Below are positions 1-8,133 of a DNA stretch of 64,000 bases, one piece after another (position 1 is the first letter of the stretch; every line of letters begins with the position of its first letter). The stretch lies in contig CM060492.1 of NCBI GenBank assembly GCA_030544225.1, positions 1,054,001-1,118,000 on the forward strand. Reading direction: 5' to 3'. This DNA is from Skeletonema marinoi. Its lineage: Eukaryota; Bacillariophyta; Thalassiosirophyceae; Thalassiosirales; Thalassiosiraceae. The notes beneath the pieces were generated by a model, which had not been told where the DNA came from, made no database searches, and worked only from the letters and a program-made list of their open reading frames with translations. Position numbers and translations under genes: made by a program.

Positions 1-1
1 T

Positions 2-1953
2 CAAACAGCAGTTAACGAAAATGACCCGCAATGGCAAAACAGCTTGGATATCAATATTCCCAGTTTTACAATTAGTGCTGCCGGTAAGGTTCTATTCAAG
101 GATGCTCAGTTCAACATCTCCCACGGAAGGAGATACGGACTTGTTGGTCCAAACGGAAAAGGAAAGAGTACTCTATTGAAGATGATTGCTTCAAAAGATT
201 TGATTCTCCCTCCTCGTGTTGACTTCTTGTATGTAGAGCAAGAAGTTGAAGCAGATAACACACCTGCTGTGGATGCAGTGCTGAGAGCTGATAAAATCCG
301 CTGGAATCTATTGGAGGAAGAGAAAACTCTCTCCGCAGCGATAGATGCTGGTGACGAAGATCCGAAGAAGTTCTCCAGGCTTCAGGAAGTGTTGGACGAG
401 TTAAATACGATCGGTGCATCCGCTGCCGAGGCGAAAGCTAGGCGAATTCTATTTGGTCTCGGATTTGATGGTGAGATGCAGACCAAGCCTACAAAAATGT
501 TTTCAGGAGGTTGGAGGATGAGAATCAGTCTTGCTCGTGCTCTCTTCATTGAGCCGACATTGCTAATGCTTGACGAACGTAAGTAAAGCTGCTCTACTGC
601 TGCTGCTCTTTTTGCTGCTGCAGATTCTGATTCTTTGATACTAATACTCAAACTTATCCTATTCTTAGCGACAAACCATTTGGACTTGGATGCCGTCATC
701 TGGCTTGATAATTACCTCCTCGGTTGGAAAAAGACTCTCCTCATTGTTTCTCACGATCAAGACTTCCTCAACAGTGTCTGTGATGAGATACTACACATTG
801 AAGATCTCAAGTTGGCGTCATACAGGGGCAACTACGACTCGTTCAAAAAGGCCGAGGCTACTAAGCTCAAACAACAACAGAAGGATTGGGAGAAGCAAGA
901 GAAGCGTTTACGTGAACTCAAACGTCAGGGCAATTCTAAGGCAAAGGCAACGGAGGCGGTCAAAAAGAACAAGCGTGAGCCGGGTGCACGTAGTGCTAAG
1001 AAACAGAAGGAAGCTATTGCATCTGGCCAAGATACGGCCGCGGTGAAAGAATTGATCAAACGACCTAGGGAGTACACTGTTCAAATCAACTTTCCAGACG
1101 TTGCTGAGCTTTCGCGCCCAGTGATGGAGGTGAACCAGGTTGCCTTCAGATACTCAGAGAAACATCCCGTCATCTTCAACCACATTGATTTTGGTATTGA
1201 TATGGACTCAAGAATTTGCGTCGTGGGTCGTAAGTGAATCTCGCTGCTGCTTAATAATGTCTTTTTTTAAGATATTGCGTCTAACATCATCATTCTATTT
1301 CTATAACAGCAAATGGAGCTGGAAAATCAACTTTGTTGAAGCTTCTTACAGGAGAAATCAATCCAGTCACAGGGGAAGTAAAGAGGAATCCTCGTTTGCG
1401 TATGGGAATTTACAATCAGCACTTTGTGGATAGACTTCCAATGCAAAAGACCCCAGTAGAGCACTTGAGAGATCGTTATCAAGACGAAGACTATCAATCT
1501 ATTCGTAACCGGTTGGGTAAATATGGATTGGAAGGTCACGCCCATGAAGTAACAATGAGAGACTTGAGTGGAGGACAGAAGGCACGTGTGGTGTTCGTGG
1601 ACTTGAGTTTACAACGGCCACACATTCTTCTTCTTGACGAGCCCACGAATAATCTCGACATTGAGACAATTGACGCTCTAATCAAAGCTATCAATGAATT
1701 TAATGGTGGAATTGTTTGTGTTACTCACGACCAGCGTCTTATTGATGAATGTGACTGTGAACTCTGGGTTGTGGAAGACCAAGATGCGAAGAAATGGGTG
1801 GCAGGATTTGATGATTACAAGGACAAGATTCTTACAAAACTAGAGGACCAAGCTGCCAAGGAAGAGCAAATGAGAACTGCACGTTTGGAGGCTTCTGCAA
1901 AGGAAAAAGAAGAGAAGCTTGCTCGACTGAAGGCGAAGTTGGGAAAGAAGTAA
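2..1953 (+). CDS. ABCF1: ABCF-type ATP-binding protein, ABCF1 (ABC50)-like, 5' end outside window
   Basis: Soluble twin-ATPase ABC protein of the F subfamily. ABCF1 proteins bind ribosomes and eIF2 and act in translation initiation rather than transport. The frame is open from base 2, so the true start lies upstream. Three exons are predicted (2-578, 669-1229, 1310-1953), both introns being GTAAGT...AG. Splicing restores LDEPTNHLD in the first Walker B region and VVGPNGAGKST in the second Walker A. The first Walker A is [12 protein letters not shown], and signature motifs are FSGGWRMR and LSGGQKAR. A Lys/Glu-rich linker joins the two domains, and no membrane segment is visible. The 593 visible residues match ABCF1 closely across both domains, including the ending after the second nucleotide-binding domain. 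It converges on the epimerase-like gene. Assignment to ABCF1 rather than GCN20/ABCF3 is by recalled sequence similarity. Confidence 0.93.
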
Positions 1954-2027
1954 TTTGTCATTTAAGTAAGGAGTCAATCATTCTGTCCCTATATCCTAAC
2001 TGTTTCTATTCAACATGAACTTTTGCG

Positions 2028-2163
2028 GCTTGATAGTATTCACGTTTTCTCAGCTCAGCCCAGCATAGATCACTTATGTTGTCACAGTCTTTGCAGCTTG
2101 ATAGTATTCACGTTTTCTCAGCTCAGCCTAGCATAGATCACTTCTTTGATGTTGTCACATTCC
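2028..2163. repeat. 68-bp tandem duplication
   Basis: A unit beginning GCTTGATAGTATTCACG occurs at 2028 and again at 2096, an exact 68 bp offset, and the two copies are nearly identical over most of the unit. It lies between the convergent ABCF1 and epimerase-like genes. The predicted stop codon of the latter lies within the second copy. Confidence 0.85.
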
Positions 2164-2940
2164 TCCTCTAATCGGTTTGCTTGTAATCTCATGGTTTCAT
2201 AGTTCACACAATTTTGACTGACCATATCTTCACAGAGCTTCAGACGTTTCATTTTCGCTTCCACTGCCACGTTACTGATCATCCTCAGTCTGCGCAATCA
2301 TCCACCAAAGGATTATTGTCATTAGAACAGCGTTCGAAATCGAAATCATACTTATCAGCAGCTATATGTCATTTACTTACTCTTCATCTTTAGGCGCAAC
2401 AGTGATCTGCAACGCTGTAGGATTGCACCTCAAACTTTCTCTAACAATTCGCTCAGTGGCCATTTCACGCTGCTGAGTGAATCCGCCACAAAGATTGACG
2501 ACACAATCTGCCTTTGACAAGGTATCGTCTTGCCATCCTACCCAGTCTTGGCCAACTATATCCAGCAAATCACCTAAATATAGAGAGTATATACAATATT
2601 TTTACAAGCATTAATATGGCTTCAAGGCACGGCTCTTCAAAAACAAAAGGTGCATTTTCCATTTCTCACCTCCATCCCAGTCTCTTAATTTTATACCAGG
2701 ATATTTTTCCAAGAAGGATTGACCAAGCCAACCAAAGTCAGAAGAGACTTTCGAGGGTGCAGCTGCAAGGAAAGCGTTCCGACAAAGGATTGTCACATCG
2801 TGTCCATCTTCAACGAGCATAGATGAGAGCTCTCTTCCAACTTTACCCGTACCACCTGCCAAGACTATGTGAAAGCCGTTGGCTGCGTTAAGTGAGGCCA
2901 GTAGCAGCGCTGTGATACGGATGACAGAGTTCATCGTCAT
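2118..2940 (-). CDS. NAD(P)-binding epimerase/SDR-like protein with signal peptide
   Basis: Short nucleotide-sugar-epimerase-like (atypical SDR) protein. The start is the ATG at 2940. Residues 1-22 form a hydrophobic signal peptide, followed at once by FHIVLAGGTGKVGRELSSML, a Rossmann GxxGxxG dinucleotide-binding motif, and later by a DCVVNLCGG strand resembling the family's second core motif. Predicted exons are 2940-2670, 2573-2381 and 2289-2118; together they give 636 nt, divisible by three, or 211 residues. Without the last splice the frame stops directly after the GTAAGT donor, so exon 3 is an inference from the strong donor and an open frame after a CAG acceptor. The F after the signal region would also suit plastid targeting. 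The substrate is unknown. The protein is shorter than typical 300-residue epimerases. Confidence 0.7.
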
Positions 2941-2967
2941 GGTGTTACCATATGATGAGGATGCAAG

Positions 2968-2990
2968 TTTTTTTTTTTTTTTTTTTTTTT
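2968..2990. repeat. Poly(dT) tract, 23 bases
   Basis: An uninterrupted run of 23 T lies 28 bp upstream of the minus-strand start codon at 2940. TGCAAG occurs immediately on both sides of the run. It could be a nucleosome-excluding poly(dA:dT) promoter tract or the tail of a retroposed fragment. The sequence does not decide. Confidence 0.6.
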
Positions 2991-3014
2991 GGTTGCAAGA
3001 TCCTTTTGCGCTTA

Positions 3015-3358
3015 GGCGGCACCAACTTAATCTTTATGTTCCTATAATTACCCCCCCATCTAGACCCCCTTTTTGGGGGTAGTGCTACCCCAGTGAGGAT
3101 TTTTACCCCGACCGTGATGACCACTAACAAAAGGAACATTAAGACTAGGGAAAACCAAAATATTTTGGAAGTGTCTGAAACTAGAGGGGTCATCACTCAA
3201 AGTGTTTGTCGGGGAGTGGGGAGACTGCCCCCGTGATTAAGAGGGTCACCACTTGATCTCCTAAGCTGGGGTAAATATTGCCGGGGTAAACTTATGTACC
3301 CCCCCCACCCCACCCTAGCAAGGTAAACTATGAACACAAAGATTAAGTTGGTGCCGCC
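3015..3358. mobile_element. MITE with about 30-bp inverted repeats and TTA target duplication (PIF/Harbinger-like)
   Basis: The left end GGCGGCACCAACTTAATCTT is matched in inverted orientation by the right end, with homology extending to about 30 bp with few mismatches. Both ends are flanked by TTA (3012-3014 and 3359-3361). Three-base TWA duplications are typical of PIF/Harbinger elements. The 344 bp interior has no coding capacity, so this is a non-autonomous element. It contains C- and G-rich stretches that could fold. It lies between divergent genes, about 260 bp upstream of the start at 3615. Confidence 0.75.
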
Positions 3359-3468
3359 TTAGATTTTGCGCTTTGCTGACACAGCGTCCTCTCATCGCCA
3401 TCTTCCTCTATCGCCCAGGCATGCCGTGGGCCGTGGGCCGTGAGCGATCGCACTCAATCTTTCTGCTA

Positions 3469-3590
3469 TGATTCCTACGTAGACCACCACGTAGGGATTT
3501 GATTTTTGGTTCAGACTTCGACACCTACCTGCACCATGACAAAAAGCGGCTGCTACTATCTCGAGGAGGTCGAAATCACAAACACCACAT
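3469..3590 (+). promoter_or_regulatory. Promoter-proximal repeat, copy A (hairpin CCTACGT-N8-ACGTAGG)
   Basis: Contains a perfect 7-bp inverted repeat (3474-3480 and 3489-3495) separated by agaccacc, followed by ACCATGACAAAAAG and a GAGGAGGT...TCACAAACA block. The same ordered blocks recur at 44753-44865, again on the plus strand and at a similar distance (about 120-165 bp) before a start codon. The two ACGT cores could be bZIP-type sites. It may alternatively be a transposon remnant. Confidence 0.5.
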
Positions 3591-3614
3591 GATGATGTTC
3601 CTCTTTAGTGCATT

Positions 3615-5348
3615 ATGATGCTATTAAAACCGCTTGCTATTATTATGTTTTGTAGCTATTTTCGCTGTCTGCCTACACGACGGTTTTTGAACCCAATCAT
3701 CAAAACATCATCCTTGTCGTCATCGGCACATCATCAGTTGACGATGAATAATTCTCATGATGATTACGATGCATCGTCATTATTTCTACAGCGACAAACA
3801 GAACCAAAGAAACATGTCTACACTCTGTCTGACATCATTCACTATCTAAATCAGATACAGGACATTCTTGAATCATCTAAACCATCCCCAGCCATCAAAT
3901 ATGACCACTGCTACCAATCTGGCAACAGCAAAACATTCTTCAAGGTTGTGGGCAATGTCTTGGCAAAGCCGATGCTGCGAACGCTCATTTATCACCATGC
4001 GCATACGCCTGCAAGTAAAAAGATACATTTCGATCAACGAATTAGAGAGGAGAAGGCTGCATTAGAATTTGATTTGATGTATTCATTCGTTATCAACGCA
4101 TTACGTCCTGCGGCATTGATACTTGATGAAGATCTGCGTAGTACATTTATACCTCAATTATTGGAACAAATTGATGCAATAGAGAAAAGAGTGGATGATG
4201 AAGGCTTATCCTCAAAGTTGCAGGGGTGGAATGGATTGTTTTGCCGATTGGCAAGTGGCAGGTACTACCAGGGAAAGTTAGAGGCAATGATACATGACTT
4301 ATTCCCACAACTTATGGACGAATTCTATGCAGCATCACGGAAAGTTACTGAAAGAGAAGTGCTAGAACGTGTCATCCAACTTGATCTGGTGGATGAGTCG
4401 ACGAATATCGAAATGAGCGAAGAAGACGAAGCGTGGATTGAGAGAAGAATCAACGCAGCAAGGTCGTGTCTGGATAACTTTTACACTCCGTCTGACGAGG
4501 GTACTCAAAATCCTTCCAAGCAAGATCATTTGGAAGGTATCAAATCCGGGAAAAGATGCGAACAGTCATGTCTTGAATTCCTCCAAGACGTTTACAACGA
4601 CAACGGAACAAACACGCATAGAATCCTATCAAATGTTTACGTAAATAACAGAAGGAGACCTTACTCAGAATCAGAACCTGTACAAAAGTATATTCCTCCA
4701 AAGATGCACAGGAGAGGAGCATCGGTCAAACAAAAAGAATTGGGTATAATTTGGACAGATTGTTCGCCTGGAATTATTTCTAACCGACATAGAGAGTGCT
4801 CGGAATTCGATGCGGTAATTATTAGATACAACAATGAGACGGATGATCAAGTGTCAATGGATGATACTGATACAAACTGTGCCGCTATAGAATCAATCTT
4901 CGAAGCTAAAAGAACCATATCTCCAAGCACTCTGCACGACATCTTAATGAAGAAGTTAGGGGCTATCGAGCAGTTGTTAGAAGACGCAAGCGCAGAGTTG
5001 GCCTACAAAGATGGCGAAGTGATGGGAACTGCGCCTATTTCTTCGGATACAACTCCTAGCTTTACATTTGGTATCTACGGTGTCGAACTTCTCCCCCCGG
5101 GCAACGCTGCAGATTCTATCAGATCGATCGCTGGAAGTAACATTGTCGCCTCGAACATTAATGAAGTGATAACTGCATTAGAACGGGGAAGCTACAACGA
5201 AGACACATCAGTTATGGTCGAAGTCGAAGTGGCATCTACAATTGAGATTGTGGAGAATCTAAAGGCAATCATTGAGGAGAAGATTCAAAAGAATATGGTC
5301 GACATTGTTTTCATTTTGGAGGAGGAAGCCCGCTTCTTGCGATCCTGA
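3615..5348 (+). CDS. Protein with PD-(D/E)XK-like motif, unknown function
   Basis: A 577-residue single-exon protein. The N-terminus is hydrophobic and then basic, Ser-rich and poor in acids (residues 1-45), suggesting organelle targeting, but no cleavage site is certain. The central part (60-350) is helical and acidic, with no family I recognise. Towards the C-terminus a hydrophobic strand carries Asp399 (SEFDAVII), followed 31 residues later by Glu430-Ala-Lys432 (SIFEAKRTI). This D...ExK spacing with flanking strands is the hallmark of the PD-(D/E)XK nuclease fold. Assignment is by motif only. Function as an active nuclease is inference, and no partner is suggested by the neighbours. The stop lies only 15 bp from the stop of the convergent JMJD8-like gene. 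Confidence 0.75.
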   Translation: MMLLKPLAIIMFCSYFRCLPTRRFLNPIIKTSSLSSSAHHQLTMNNSHDDYDASSLFLQRQTEPKKHVYTLSDIIHYLNQIQDILESSKPSPAIKYDHCYQSGNSKTFFKVVGNVLAKPMLRTLIYHHAHTPASKKIHFDQRIREEKAALEFDLMYSFVINALRPAALILDEDLRSTFIPQLLEQIDAIEKRVDDEGLSSKLQGWNGLFCRLASGRYYQGKLEAMIHDLFPQLMDEFYAASRKVTEREVLERVIQLDLVDESTNIEMSEEDEAWIERRINAARSCLDNFYTPSDEGTQNPSKQDHLEGIKSGKRCEQSCLEFLQDVYNDNGTNTHRILSNVYVNNRRRPYSESEPVQKYIPPKMHRRGASVKQKELGIIWTDCSPGIISNRHRECSEFDAVIIRYNNETDDQVSMDDTDTNCAAIESIFEAKRTISPSTLHDILMKKLGAIEQLLEDASAELAYKDGEVMGTAPISSDTTPSFTFGIYGVELLPPGNAADSIRSIAGSNIVASNINEVITALERGSYNEDTSVMVEVEVASTIEIVENLKAIIEEKIQKNMVDIVFILEEEARFLRS

Positions 5349-5363
5349 ACCCGTAGTACGCTT

Positions 5364-6479
5364 TCAGTCCTCATGTTCTGATGTAAAACTCGACACAAAG
5401 ACAGTGTACGGGGACAAATTTATTGTCGCATGGTGCCATTGGTCCGGAAAATACAGCATCTCGCCAGCGTTGATTGTGCATTCCCACGGCTTTTTCGTAC
5501 TCGGACCCTTTGATTCATCCATGGAGTATGACGCTGCTTGTTTCCTTTCTGACGAGCTATCCAAAGAACGTCTTCTCCACTGCCTCAAAAATTGTTCATG
5601 ATTTTGATGCTCACGTTCAAAGTCGTCTGTTGTCCAGTTCTTGAGAGATTGATATGTATATTCCATCCAGTGTCTGCTAGCATAGTCTAAATTGTAATTT
5701 GGTCGATTTTCAGGAGGATACAACACCCAATGCTTCCTGCCATGTATAGTCTCTGAGCTAAAGAAAAAGACGCAAATCAAAATGTTCAGTATGTATCCTC
5801 AATGCAATAACTTTCACGACTGTACAATACACGCTACACACACAACTTACAATCCTGGACCATGCAAATGCCATTGCACTCCACTGCCTACATTTCCAAT
5901 ACCAAATGATAAAGCAATTAAACTTTGTTGATAATGCAATTCAGTACACGAATGACATGAAGGTAAATTGTACTGTCGCAGAAAGTTGGCCCATTCTCCC
6001 GAGTGTGTCTCTCCGAACAGGTACCACGTCTGATTACCAAGTTGATCTGGTCGTGTTTCCCCTCCATTATTGCTCATGATTTCGTATAGATATTGTTTCA
6101 GAGGTATCGTTCGCCGGTGAGACGAGAGAGAATCCGAGCCGGTCAATGTTACATTAAAGTCCGGTGGAAAGTTGAGTGGTAAATGTTCTTGCTTTGTCAG
6201 ATTTGCAAAATGGTCATTACTTGTCCCTTTATTGCCGCTGCCGACATTGTTATCTGGGACGATTACCAACGGATATGGGTATAGATTCGGTACACCAAGT
6301 GCACCAAAGCGTCTTTTCAATTCTGCTTGAGTAATACGTTTGATGTTGCATGGGTGATGATGTGAATATGGATCCCAATTCCACTGCTGCTTGGCGTCGC
6401 ACTCATCACCTGTAGAATCAGCAGCAGTAGCCGCTGCAACTAGGCTCAGCAGGGTTAGCAGCAACCAAAGTAGAGGCAT
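5364..6479 (-). CDS. JMJD8: JmjC-domain protein, JMJD8-like, ER-directed
   Basis: Cupin-fold JmjC protein. JMJD8 proteins reside in the ER lumen and lack a firmly established substrate. Two exons are predicted, 6479-5851 and 5757-5364, separated by a GTAAGT...TAG intron; the total is 340 residues. The ATG at 6479 is chosen because it opens directly with a signal peptide (MPLLWLLLTLLSLVAAATAA). An in-frame ATG at 6569 would add 30 less typical residues. Splicing joins GVQWHLHGPG to FSETIHGRKHWVLYPP, and further on come ECTINAGEMLYFPDQW and HHATINL. This order closely matches human JMJD8. The first metal-binding motif is His-Leu-His rather than the usual HxD/E, a feature shared with JMJD8 relatives, so iron-dependent catalysis is uncertain. 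Confidence 0.88.
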
Positions 6480-6639
6480 TATGGCACGATTGTAGCGCAA
6501 GAGGCAACAAATGCATCGTTGCGGCGAGGTTGGTGGTAAGCTTTGCTCCTGAAGCGTAGCTGAGTGCAAAGGTGCAAGAGCAAAGTCGTGCAGGGGATCG
6601 CTCGAACTATCTCACAGCGTAGCTGAAATTCTTCTACCC

Positions 6640-6735
6640 CCCTCTTCAATACACTAGGGGAAAGCTAGGTGACAACTTCGACTTATACCCCCCTAAAACT
6701 CAGCCTAGCAAAATTCTTATCCCCCCAGGGGAAAA
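6640..6735 (-). repeat. C/G-rich interspersed repeat, intact copy
   Basis: On the minus strand this reads CCCTGGGGGGATAAGAATTT, then a TAGGCTGAG block, GGGGGGTATAAGTCGAA, CTAGTGTATTGAAGAGG and GGGGGGTA. The same ordered blocks flank the long-inverted-repeat element at 11.57-11.66 and 13.74-13.78 kb. This copy is uninterrupted. It occupies the promoter gap between the JMJD8-like gene and Bud32, about 80 bp before the latter's start. Confidence 0.75.
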
Positions 6736-6814
6736 TTTGGGAAACCTGTCCGCTGTCCGTCTCAGAAAGATCTACAGCTCTTATCTCACATCACAAGCTT
6801 CAAATGCAAAGACC

Positions 6815-8080
6815 ATGGTGATGTCTTCCAGTAGCACAACTATTACAGAGCCAAAGGCGTGGTATGGTCCACCGCCCCCTCCCGAACTCACTGACAACGC
6901 TACTTCTCTCGAGCTGCTTTCACAGGGTGCGGAAGCGCGAGTTTGGTTAGCAACAATTGATATTTCTGGAGCAATCAGTAAAGCTGATGGCAGCACTAGC
7001 AGCAGCAGCAGTGGTGGCAGCAAACGTAGTGTGCACGTAGGAAGTGGTATCAACGTACCACAGCTCTCTAGTTTAACGCAGCATCCATCGCCTCTCTCAG
7101 ATGAATCATCATCTTCATCTTCGTCTTCACAAAACGTCAAAGTTATAGTAAAGGAACGATTCCCAAAGAAATATCGACATCCGGCGCTTGATGTGAGTTT
7201 AACAAAAAGTCGAACCAAAGGGGAAGCGAGGTCATTAATTCGATGCAAAAGGGCGGAGGTAGCTTGCCCTAAAGTACTTGCCATTGCAAATTGGTCAAAT
7301 CTGAAAGATAGTGATGGTAATGTCAACAAAAAGAGCGAGACGACGAAGGCAGGCGATGTTAGTACTACATCATCCTGCTTGTTCATCGAACATGTACAGG
7401 GTTGTACTGTACGTCAATACTTTGAACAGCGGCTAGAAAGTACTGCAACGCAGGATTCTCCTTCTTCGAAACGACAACGACTTGAGGAGGGGGACGACAG
7501 TAACATTCTTGAATTCAAACAACATCAAGATAGAGTCACCACAGTGATTGATTCCCACACGCTATGTGTAGCATACAACATTGGGACTCTTGTCGGCAAA
7601 ATGCATGCAGCTGGAGTGGTTCATGGTGATCTCACAACGTCCAACATTATGATTCAAAATCCTCCTCCTCCAACAAAAGATATCACCAATCAAGAAACAG
7701 AACAACGTAGTTGGGAGGCAGATTTGGTTCTGATTGATTTTGGTTTAGCAACCAGTACAAATTCAACCATCGTCACTGCTGCTGCTGCCTCCAATAATGA
7801 TGCATCGAATAATAGCAAAAAGCCACACAAGCAACAACATAGTGCAGAAGAAAAGGCAGTTGATTTATATGTGCTTGAGAGAGCATTCTTATCGACTCAT
7901 CCCGAGTCGGAGCCGTTGGTGGAGGAAGTTTTGAAGGGCTATCGAGAGTTCTTTGAAGGGTTGGGTAGTAGTAACAATGATGGTTCTACAGAAGGAACGT
8001 ATGGGCATGTTGCCAAGGCAATTTTCAATCGGTTAGAGCAAGTTAGGTTGAGAGGGCGAAAGAGAGAGTGTTTTGGATAA
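6815..8080 (+). CDS. BUD32: KEOPS complex kinase/ATPase Bud32 (TP53RK/PRPK)
   Basis: Atypical small protein kinase of the KEOPS/EKC complex, which makes N6-threonylcarbamoyladenosine at position 37 of ANN-decoding tRNAs. Bud32 supplies an ATPase needed for turnover. The ATG at 6815 is chosen for its ACCATGG context; the frame runs open upstream without another ATG. Visible are the glycine-loop equivalent LLSQGAEARVW, a catalytic lysine in VIVKERFPKKYRHPALD, SRTKGEARSL, the catalytic loop VHGDLTTSNIMI, LIDFGLA, and a C-terminal LRGRKRECFG tail matching the family's basic end. Low-complexity insertions (Ser-rich near residues 50-105, others near 220 and 330) lengthen it to 421 residues against about 250 in yeast and human. 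The gene converges on the helicase gene, 53 bp stop to stop. Confidence 0.95.
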   Translation: MVMSSSSTTITEPKAWYGPPPPPELTDNATSLELLSQGAEARVWLATIDISGAISKADGSTSSSSSGGSKRSVHVGSGINVPQLSSLTQHPSPLSDESSSSSSSSQNVKVIVKERFPKKYRHPALDVSLTKSRTKGEARSLIRCKRAEVACPKVLAIANWSNLKDSDGNVNKKSETTKAGDVSTTSSCLFIEHVQGCTVRQYFEQRLESTATQDSPSSKRQRLEEGDDSNILEFKQHQDRVTTVIDSHTLCVAYNIGTLVGKMHAAGVVHGDLTTSNIMIQNPPPPTKDITNQETEQRSWEADLVLIDFGLATSTNSTIVTAAAASNNDASNNSKKPHKQQHSAEEKAVDLYVLERAFLSTHPESEPLVEEVLKGYREFFEGLGSSNNDGSTEGTYGHVAKAIFNRLEQVRLRGRKRECFG

Positions 8081-8133
8081 ATATTGCGTAGAAAACACTG
8101 TGAATTACAATACTTAGATCGAGTTCTTATATT

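Larger units (their letters stand above)
2941..3614. other. Divergent intergenic region with poly-T, MITE and promoter-like repeat
   Basis: The gap between two divergent genes holds a 23-base T tract (2968-2990) flanked on both sides by TGCAAG, then a 344 bp inverted-repeat element (3015-3358), then a promoter-proximal sequence also found at 44.75 kb. No gene is visible. Confidence 0.7.

Noticed and set aside
6480-6569. Upstream in-frame ATG of the JMJD8-like gene
   Set aside because: It would place 30 polar residues before a well-formed signal peptide. The ATG at 6479 is preferred, although the longer form cannot be excluded.
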